DNA from: Ferrimonas lipolytica
GTDB lineage: Bacteria; Pseudomonadota; Gammaproteobacteria; Enterobacterales; Shewanellaceae
Direction of reading: 5' to 3'
Assembly: GCF_012295575.1 (NCBI RefSeq)
Contig: NZ_CP051180.1
Span: 3,658,001 to 3,722,000 of the forward strand
DNA: 64,000 nt
The translations under genes and the position numbers were made by a program. This document shows, piece by piece, positions 55,150 through 64,000 of this stretch (its first letter is position 1; each line of letters opens with the position of its first letter). The notes under the pieces were generated by a model, which was not told the origin of the DNA, did not search any database, and saw nothing but the letters and a program-made list of their open reading frames with translations.

Positions 55150-55168
55150 GATGCATTTAGGATGCCTC
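55150..55168. promoter_or_regulatory. Candidate NsrR box upstream of nnrS
   Basis: GATGCATTTAGGATGCCTC matches most of the NsrR consensus GATGYATTT-N-AAATRCATC, a nitric-oxide-sensitive repressor site known upstream of nnrS in gammaproteobacteria. It ends two bases before the ATG I choose and covers an earlier in-frame ATG at 55162. Confidence 0.6.
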
Positions 55169-55170
55169 TT

Positions 55171-56382
55171 ATGTTGAACATCGACGATCCAAAAGTTATT
55201 GATCGCACACCGGCGCTGCTGCGATTGGCCTTTCGCCCCTTCTTTTTACTCGCTGCCGTGTGGGCTTGTATTGCTATCCCATTATGGCTGTTGGCGTGGT
55301 ACCACCCAGAATTTAGCCCTTTTGCGCAAAAATTTTGGAGTAACGTAGTGCCGCTATGGTGGCACCCGCATGAGATGCTGTTTGGCTTTGCGATGGCGGT
55401 GGTGGCCGGTTTTCTGCTAACCGCATCGCAAAACTGGACTAATCAACCGGGCATAAAGGGGGGCCAACTTGGGTTGGTGGTTGGCTTATGGGCTATGGCA
55501 CGGTTGACGTTGATGTTGCCGTGGGATCTACCCATCTGGTTGCCTGCCTCGTTTGACTGCGCCTTTTTACTGGCGGTGGCCGTCAAACTAACTGTGGTTA
55601 TGCTCAAGGTGCGACAGTGGCGCAATATGGTGTTCCCTGTATTGCTGTTTGTTGCTGCGGCCATCAACCTACTAAGTTATTGGACCTTGGCTAATCACAA
55701 CCTGTCACTGAGCTTGCAGATTTGGCAAGCGATGATCTGGTGGTTGGCATTGATCATCACCGTAATGGGGGGGCGAGTTATTCCATTCTTTACCGCAGCG
55801 CGGCTTAAGCTTACCAAACGTGAACCGATTACGTGGATAGAGTGGACCACCCCTTCATTATTGGCGCTCATGCTCGTCAACTCATTGGTGCCGTTTCTGC
55901 CGTATGTCGCTAAGGTCATTGTATTAACGGTCGCGGGTGTACTGCAGCTAGTGCGACTGGCTCGCTGGTACCCACTTAAAACAGTTAAGATTCCGTTGTT
56001 ATGGTCGTTACATCTAGGGTATTTATTCCTACCGATCAGCTTATTGGCAATGGCCTACTATGCCAATAATCCGCTATTAGAGCGGCAATTACTGCACCTG
56101 TTTGCGATTGGCACTATGGCCGGTGTGTGTTTATCGATGATTAGCCGTGTCTCGTTGGGGCACACGGGTCGAAATATCTATCAGGGGCCGAATATGGCAC
56201 CCGCTTTTTTGATGCTGGCAGTTGCAGCGATAGTACGAACCATTTTGCCGTTAGAGCAGCCAGCTGATAGCTATACGTGGCACTGGCTCGCAGCGGCATT
56301 ATGGTGTGGTGCCTTTGGAATGTTTGTGTGGCATTACACCAAGATCCTAGCTAGGCCGCGATTGGACGGTCGTCCCGGTTAG
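55171..56382 (+). CDS. nnrS: NnrS-family heme-copper membrane protein
   Basis: A 403-residue, 12-helix membrane protein of the NnrS family: it contains LRLAFRPFFLLAAVWACIAIPLW, WHPHEMLFGFAMAVVAGFLLTA (heme His ligands), MGGRVIPFFTAARL, and HLFAIGTMAGVCLSMISRVSLGHTGR. NnrS protects against nitric oxide damage and is usually under NsrR or NnrR control. An earlier ATG at 55162 exists, but TTTAGGA is properly spaced for 55171 and the candidate NsrR box overlaps the earlier one. Confidence 0.92.
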   Translation: MLNIDDPKVIDRTPALLRLAFRPFFLLAAVWACIAIPLWLLAWYHPEFSPFAQKFWSNVVPLWWHPHEMLFGFAMAVVAGFLLTASQNWTNQPGIKGGQLGLVVGLWAMARLTLMLPWDLPIWLPASFDCAFLLAVAVKLTVVMLKVRQWRNMVFPVLLFVAAAINLLSYWTLANHNLSLSLQIWQAMIWWLALIITVMGGRVIPFFTAARLKLTKREPITWIEWTTPSLLALMLVNSLVPFLPYVAKVIVLTVAGVLQLVRLARWYPLKTVKIPLLWSLHLGYLFLPISLLAMAYYANNPLLERQLLHLFAIGTMAGVCLSMISRVSLGHTGRNIYQGPNMAPAFLMLAVAAIVRTILPLEQPADSYTWHWLAAALWCGAFGMFVWHYTKILARPRLDGRPG

Positions 56383-56402
56383 CCATGGTGGCACAATACT
56401 AA

Positions 56403-56440
56403 AACGGCACCTAACTTGAAGCCAAGTGGGTGCCGTTGTT
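56403..56440. terminator. Terminator between convergent nnrS and the DsbD-like gene
   Basis: AACGGCACC pairs with GGTGCCGTT, with an inner ACTTG/CAAGT stem. Plus-strand T-run is weak (GTTGTTGTC); in the minus direction TTTTAGTA follows. Confidence 0.7.
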
Positions 56441-56460
56441 GTCTCGAGTGTTCGAGCTAG

Positions 56461-57852
56461 TTACGCCATGCGCCGTTCGCGCCAGTTGCGGATTAAGGCA
56501 ATAATGGCGGTGACCACCATCGACCCGAAAATTAGCCCAATGGCTAAGGATGCTTGTTGTAGCGCGGTGGGATCAATCACCAACATGGTACCCATGCCCA
56601 TCATCATAATGCCTGACAGTAACTTAAGGGTTTGCCCCTCTTTCTCGGTGAGCTTGCGTTTACCCATGGTCATGGCGAAAACGATAACGATGGCCAATAG
56701 TGGGATCACGTAAACCACGTTGTAGAACAATAGGTATAGGTAGCGGGTAGTGTCCGGCAGATCATGCATGGTCAGGACGCTGGTGTAGATCATTGGGAAC
56801 CCTGCGGTACAGAGTAGCTCGTAGGCATTCGCTAATATGGATAACACCACGGTACCGGCAATCATGGTGGGCATGCTGCTGGCTTTGGTGAGTTGCCCCA
56901 TTCGTTTGATCAACCCAGTGCGATTCTCTGCCGACATTGATAACGACACCTCACCTTTGGTGGTGAAGTACTCCTTCATATTAATAGCGCCGGCCGTTAA
57001 TGCCATTGCACCGGCGGCCATCATAATCCAGCCACCGTCGCTGCCACCGAGTAGCTCAAATATATTGAGCCAAGCACTCATAAACATGAAGTAGATGGCA
57101 CCAGAGAAGAACACAAAGATCCCGCCAACTATCAACATGCGACTGCGACTTTTAGCGTTGACCATAATCGATAGTAAGAACAACAACACGAAGAAGGCGC
57201 AAGGGTTGAATGCATCAACGCCACCAAGCACAACAGTAAGTAAAGGCAATGACATCTGCTCGGGAGCTACCACACCAATAAATGGCAACTCTACCGGTTG
57301 TACTGCTGGTTGAGTGGGTAAAGTACTCAAACCACAGGTACCAGCACCGCTGCCGCCGTCATCACAGGTTTCAAATAACAATGGCGCGTCTGCATCAATC
57401 GCCACCGAATTGATCTCAGAGAGAGCTTGTTGTGATAACTGGCCGCCATTATGTTGGTAACAGCTGGCGAGTTGTTTTAGTAGGAATTGACCGGTAATAG
57501 ACTCGCCGCTGTAACCGACACTGGCATTACCACAGCTGGCGAAATAGGGCACCGAGCTGGCGGCAACAGAGGTTTCAGCGGCAACACTTTGCAAGAGTTC
57601 AATAGTGCCACTGTCTTGGACACGATGGGATTCGAGGCGGATCCAAGGGAAACGTTCAGGAAGCTTATCGATGAAGGGGTGTGCTTCGGCACAATGGGGA
57701 CAGGTTTCAGACCAAAAAAAGTAAAGCGTAACCGACTGGCTGCCGTCGCTATTTTGCTTTACCCACTCAATTGTGGGCTGCGCAAACAAACTGAACGGAA
57801 GCAGTAACAGCAGCAATATGCTGCGGCGCCATAGGGTGAATCGACTATCCAT
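56461..57852 (-). CDS. Thioredoxin domain fused to DsbD/CcdA-like membrane domain
   Basis: 463 residues. After a signal peptide (ILLLLLLPFSLFAQ), a periplasmic thioredoxin-like domain has FFWSETCPHCAEAHPF (CPHC active site). A Cys-containing linker (CDDGGSGAGTCG) leads to a DsbD-type membrane domain of about six to eight helices: GGVDAFNPCAFFVLLFLLSI and LLCTAGFPMIYTSV hold the two electron-carrying Cys. This would pass electrons from the cytoplasm to the outside domain. The order differs from DsbD, which has its thioredoxin domain at the C-terminus. I start at 57852 because GAGGA fits it; the open frame runs to 58029. Partner unknown; next to nnrS. Confidence 0.85.
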   Translation of the reverse strand: MDSRFTLWRRSILLLLLLPFSLFAQPTIEWVKQNSDGSQSVTLYFFWSETCPHCAEAHPFIDKLPERFPWIRLESHRVQDSGTIELLQSVAAETSVAASSVPYFASCGNASVGYSGESITGQFLLKQLASCYQHNGGQLSQQALSEINSVAIDADAPLLFETCDDGGSGAGTCGLSTLPTQPAVQPVELPFIGVVAPEQMSLPLLTVVLGGVDAFNPCAFFVLLFLLSIMVNAKSRSRMLIVGGIFVFFSGAIYFMFMSAWLNIFELLGGSDGGWIMMAAGAMALTAGAINMKEYFTTKGEVSLSMSAENRTGLIKRMGQLTKASSMPTMIAGTVVLSILANAYELLCTAGFPMIYTSVLTMHDLPDTTRYLYLLFYNVVYVIPLLAIVIVFAMTMGKRKLTEKEGQTLKLLSGIMMMGMGTMLVIDPTALQQASLAIGLIFGSMVVTAIIALIRNWRERRMA

Positions 57853-57984
57853 TGCCATTCCTCTGGTGTCACATTTAATCAACAATATTTGTATGACTGT
57901 TGTACACCACAACGGAGCGAGCAAACTGTGATCAACTTTGGTTTGTTGTTGCTGCAGTGAAATCAGCTGCTTACGATAGAGTAA

Positions 57985-58014
57985 AAAGAAACCCGCCATA
58001 TGGCAGGTTTCTTT
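57985..58014 (-). terminator. Rho-independent terminator after trmA
   Basis: AAGAAACCCGCC and GGCAGGTTTCTT form a stem with one mismatch around ATAT. In the minus direction the T-run TTTTTAC follows. Confidence 0.85.
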
Positions 58015-58028
58015 TGAAGCGATAAACA

Positions 58029-59120
58029 CTACTTGCGCTCTAGTAGTACACCCGCTTCCATATGGTGGGTGTATGGGAACTGATCGAACAACGCGAACTG
58101 GGTGATCTTATGGGTTTGGCCCAAGGTCTTCAGGTTCTCCAGTAGGGTTTCTGGGTTGCACGAGATATATAGAATTCGCTCATAGCCCTGCACCATCTTT
58201 TCGGTTTCGCTGTCTAGGCCAGAACGCGGCGGATCGACGAAGATAGTGTTGCAGTTAAAGGCGGTCAGATCGATCCCTTTAAGGCGGTTGAACTCACGCA
58301 CGCCATTCATAGCATCAGTAAAATCTTCTGCTGACATACGAATGATGGTGACGTTGTTGATGTTGTTTGCTGCGATGTTGTGTTGCGCTGCTTGAACCGA
58401 TGGCTTAGCTAGCTCGGTTGCGAGTACCCGCTCGAAGTTTTGCGCTAACGCCAACGAGAAGTTACCGTTGCCACAGTATAGTTCCAGTAAGTCGCCGCTA
58501 CTGTTACGAGTTGCGTCGATAGCCCACTCCAACATCTTTACTGCCACCTTACCATTAGGTTGGGTGAAGCTGTTTTCGATCTGGCGGTAGTTTAACGGTT
58601 GCCCGTGTACGTGCAGTAGTTCATCTGCATAGTCCCGATCAATAACCAGCTTCTGTTTCTTCGCGCGGCCGATAAATGAAACCTTATCGCCCCACAGTTG
58701 CTTGAGCTTATTGATCTCAGTTTCCCACTCTTGGTCTAGCTGACGGTGGTATAGCAGGCTGATCACCAGCTCACCACTTAGTGTTGAGAGAAAATCAACC
58801 TGGAACAGTTTGAAGCGCAGAGTAGGGTTCGGTAGCAATGCTTCCCGCAGTTTAATCATATATTCATTGATTAGCGTGCTGGCTGGCAGAAACTGGGTGA
58901 TCGCAATACGTTGCTTAGTCTGCTGATCAAACATGATGTAGTTAAGATCATCACCATCGTGCCAAATGCGAAATTCGGCACGCATGCGGTAGTGCTTGGG
59001 CTCGGAGCGGAACACCTGCAGTTCTGGGGTGGCGTGAGCAGCAAACAGTTCACGCATACGATCGCACTTAGTCGCTAACTGCGATTCATATTGGCTGGGA
59101 TCGAGGGCTGACAGATCCAT
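58029..59120 (-). CDS. trmA: tRNA (uracil-5-)-methyltransferase TrmA
   Basis: A 363-residue SAM-dependent enzyme forming T54 of tRNA. Motifs: [29 protein letters not shown] at the N-terminus, [16 protein letters not shown] (SAM site), [13 protein letters not shown] and the catalytic Cys in [13 protein letters not shown]. coli TrmA has 366 residues. GGAGAA precedes the ATG at 59120; the longer frame (to 59159) adds 13 unlikely residues. Confidence 0.96.
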   Translation of the reverse strand: MDLSALDPSQYESQLATKCDRMRELFAAHATPELQVFRSEPKHYRMRAEFRIWHDGDDLNYIMFDQQTKQRIAITQFLPASTLINEYMIKLREALLPNPTLRFKLFQVDFLSTLSGELVISLLYHRQLDQEWETEINKLKQLWGDKVSFIGRAKKQKLVIDRDYADELLHVHGQPLNYRQIENSFTQPNGKVAVKMLEWAIDATRNSSGDLLELYCGNGNFSLALAQNFERVLATELAKPSVQAAQHNIAANNINNVTIIRMSAEDFTDAMNGVREFNRLKGIDLTAFNCNTIFVDPPRSGLDSETEKMVQGYERILYISCNPETLLENLKTLGQTHKITQFALFDQFPYTHHMEAGVLLERK

Positions 59121-59298
59121 GAAATTCTCCGAAGCAGGGTAATCTTTAAAGGGGGGCAAATTCTAACCAGCGAAACGCACTTGTCCAGTTCTCTTGGCCT
59201 AAACCGATGCGTATGTGAGAATTAACCCATTATCTCCTATTTATGATCCTAGCAGCGCAATGCGTAACTAGGTACCAAGTAAAGACAGTTCGAGGGTT

Positions 59299-60087
59299 AT
59301 GGCGTCTATATTATTGTTTGATTCAGGCATTGGTGGCTTAACTATATATAAGCATATTGCCAAACAGTTTCCTGACGCCGCAATTCACTACCTTGCGGAC
59401 AATGCTCGGTTCCCATACGGTGAACTGATTGAACACGACCTTACCTGCGGTTGCGTTACTCTCATCGATAAGTTTGTGCAACAACAAGCGGTAGGTTTAG
59501 TTGTTGTTGCCTGTAACAGTGCTAGTACCATTGCCCTTGATAGCCTGCGAGCAGCATTAACGGTTCCTGTTGTCGGTGTCGTTCCCGCGATTAAACCCGC
59601 TGCGCAGACTACGCAAAATAACGTCATTGGCCTGTTAGCAACACCGGGAACCGTTCAGCGCCGGTATACTGATGAGCTAATTACAACCTTTGCCGCAGAC
59701 AAAGAGGTGATTCGTATTGGCAGTAGCCGTTTGGTACAACTAGCTGAAGATAAGCTGTCAGGACTAGAAGTTCCGCTGCAATCACTGCAGCAGATTCTTC
59801 AGCCATTCATTAAGGCCGATGCGGTGCCAGATACAGTGATCCTCGGATGCACACACTTCCCTTTATTGGCCGAAGAGCTGCATAACGTATTAGGAGATAG
59901 GGTTGCTTTGATCGATTCTGGAGCTGCGGTAGCTCGCCGAGTGGAGCATCAACTCGAACAGCATCAGATAAATCTTCACAATAACGACAACAATGGCTTC
60001 TTTTATACAGGAAGTGCCCCTAATCGAACCCTTTTACAAGTCGTTACTAAGTTAGGCTTTCAGCAATGTCGTCTATTCAGCGGCTAA
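59299..60087 (+). CDS. murI: Glutamate racemase MurI
   Basis: A 262-residue cytosolic enzyme making D-glutamate for peptidoglycan. It starts LLFDSGIGGLTIY and carries the two catalytic Cys, in VVVACNSASTIAL and VILGCTHFPLLAEE, with LADNARFPYGE between them and the N-terminus. It lies directly upstream of the rRNA operon, as in E. coli, where murI precedes rrnB. Confidence 0.95.
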   Translation: MASILLFDSGIGGLTIYKHIAKQFPDAAIHYLADNARFPYGELIEHDLTCGCVTLIDKFVQQQAVGLVVVACNSASTIALDSLRAALTVPVVGVVPAIKPAAQTTQNNVIGLLATPGTVQRRYTDELITTFAADKEVIRIGSSRLVQLAEDKLSGLEVPLQSLQQILQPFIKADAVPDTVILGCTHFPLLAEELHNVLGDRVALIDSGAAVARRVEHQLEQHQINLHNNDNNGFFYTGSAPNRTLLQVVTKLGFQQCRLFSG

Positions 60088-60162
60088 AACAGTCAGAACC
60101 GACTAATATCTAGACGGGCTGGTGTTAATCTGAGCGGTCGTTTAGATATTTCAAAAAGCCCC

Positions 60163-60190
60163 TTGCGCCTGAGCGAACAGTCCCTATAAT
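60163..60190 (+). promoter_or_regulatory. rRNA promoter, upstream-most
   Basis: TTGCGC (60163-60168) and TATAAT (60185-60190) with a 16-base spacer, then a GCGC-rich discriminator typical of stringently controlled promoters. Confidence 0.75.
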
Positions 60191-60281
60191 GCGCTTCCTG
60201 TCGACGGGGCAACGCAGCAAACGCTGATGTAGCAACGGTTGATATGGCGTCAGCCACTACGTTAACTTTTCATATAAGTCC

Positions 60282-60309
60282 TTGACTTGGTAAGTTAACT
60301 GGTTAAAAT
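60282..60309 (+). promoter_or_regulatory. rRNA promoter, middle
   Basis: TTGACT (60282-60287) and TAAAAT (60304-60309) with a 16-base spacer and a GGCGCT discriminator. Confidence 0.75.
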
Positions 60310-60386
60310 GGCGCTCTGCTTCGAACCTTAAGCCGAAACGCTTAAAACACGAAGTTTAGCCTCAAAAAGAAATTCAACTTTCTGCT

Positions 60387-60414
60387 TGACGCTGACAAAG
60401 GAAAGCGTATTATA
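60387..60414 (+). promoter_or_regulatory. rRNA promoter, nearest to 16S
   Basis: TTGACG (60387-60392) and TATTAT (60409-60414) with a 16-base spacer and an ACGCCTCC discriminator. About 190 bases before 16S. Confidence 0.8.
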
Positions 60415-60453
60415 CGCCTCCTGCTTCGGCAACGAAGCCAAGTTCGCAAGAGC

Positions 60454-60494
60454 TGCTCTTTAACAATTTGTCAGACAATCTGTGTGGGCACTCA
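60454..60494 (+). other. rRNA leader: boxA antitermination site and 5' half of the 16S processing stem
   Basis: TGCTCTTTAACAA (60454-60466) is a boxA element. TCAGACAATCTGTGTG and on (60470-60494) is complementary to 62185-62208 behind 16S, so the two form the long stem cut by RNase III. Confidence 0.85.
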
Positions 60495-60602
60495 CGTAGA
60501 ATTGAGAAATCATCATTTTCTCGATATTTACTGAGTGACTATACGAAATTCAGTATTCATTGAGTGTCTAGCTCTTAGGAGTTGGACAAAAAATCAAATC
60601 TT

Positions 60603-62159
<1,557 letters not shown>

Positions 62160-62581
62160 AACGACATGATTACTTGTTTTGCGCTGAGTGTTCACACAGA
62201 TTGTCTGAAATCATTAAGTCTTTGACTTGATGATTTTGGCTCGTTGTTCTTTACGAACGACATGCTCTTTAAAAATTTGGAAAGCTGATAAAATTTTCTC
62301 GAGAAACTGTAAGAGTTTCTAAATAAACAATCTTACAAGTGTCTAAAGATATCCGGCGTTACACCTCCTACCCGGAGCGTGTAACTAACGAAAACATTTG
62401 GTTGCGGCATATTACGATGCTGAGTTTGCATACTCAGAAGCGTATTGCGCAGGTATTTGGTTCTCAATCGCGGAGAAACGAGAGTGAGCGAGGAAGTTAG
62501 CTTTTGCTAATGACCGAAGTGAACGAACGGTTCAACAAAGAGTGAGATTCAAAGACCAAGCAAGACCCCTTGGGGTTGTAT
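62160..62581 (+). other. 16S-23S spacer without tRNA genes
   Basis: 422 bases. It contains the 3' half of the 16S processing stem (62185-62208, ACACAGATTGTCTGA), a second boxA (TGCTCTTTAAAAA at 62263-62275) and a small hairpin GTTACAC...GTGTAAC near 62363. I looked for the usual Ile, Ala or Glu tRNA bodies and found none. Confidence 0.8.

Positions 62582-64000
<1,419 letters not shown>

Noticed and set aside
62160-62581. tRNA-Ile or tRNA-Ala in the rRNA spacer
   Set aside because: No tRNA-like TTCGANNC arm with matching acceptor stem was found.

Overview
The window reads as chromosomal DNA of a gammaproteobacterium of the Shewanella/Ferrimonas/Alteromonadales type. This is inferred from gene order: plsB divergent from lexA-sulA; a coxB-coxA-ctaG-coxC...surf1-ctaA-ctaB-sco cluster; the run nfuA, comF/bioH, tex, greB, ompR-envZ, pckA, hslO-hslR, gspC to gspN, nudE, cysQ; and fabR/desaturase, nnrS, trmA, murI leading into an rRNA operon. 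The genus cannot be fixed by eye. No phage, plasmid or CRISPR locus is visible.

Layout. 1-0.34 kb: the end of an RND pump gene and the first copy of a dispersed repeat. 0.4-5.4 kb: a YfcG-type glutathione transferase, an alanine-rich repeat lipoprotein, a QmcA/NfeD pair, an MltC-like transglycosylase and an unknown protein. 5.7-10.4 kb: five same-strand genes for exported proteins (two LPP20-like proteins, a helical lipoprotein, a CsgG/LpoB-like lipoprotein and a FlgT-like protein), the best candidate here for an uncharacterised envelope system. 10.4-14.9 kb: tapT, plsB and the lexA-sulA operon with two SOS boxes. 15.1-23.4 kb: a caa3-type cytochrome c oxidase with its copper and heme A assembly factors. 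23.4-33.5 kb: polysaccharide deacetylase, DinF, a PAS-PAS-GGDEF protein, NfuA, ComF, BioH, Tex and GreB. 33.5-38.6 kb: OmpR/EnvZ, PckA, HslO and HslR. 38.8-50.2 kb: a type II secretion operon gspC-N with neither gspO nor gspAB. 50.3-60.1 kb: NudE, CysQ, MnmH, a desaturase divergent from FabR, NnrS with a candidate NsrR box, a thioredoxin-DsbD-like protein, TrmA and MurI. 60.1-64 kb: an rRNA operon with three tandem promoters, 16S, a spacer without tRNA genes, and the start of 23S.

The main non-genic discovery is a family of four copies of a 200-293 bp non-autonomous element (copies at about 66, 27091, 28225 and 51655). The best copies have terminal inverted repeats beginning GGCTGTGT and 8-bp target duplications. 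Every copy lies at the 3' end of a gene. In two cases the element clearly supplies the gene's stop codon, and in the other two it probably does. This looks like a MITE family that settles at gene ends.

The region is compact. Many operon genes overlap by 1-8 bases, four convergent pairs overlap at their stop codons, and two divergent pairs have no room for promoters between their starts. Where the upstream base pattern argued for it, I moved starts inward from the longest open frame and said so in the entry.
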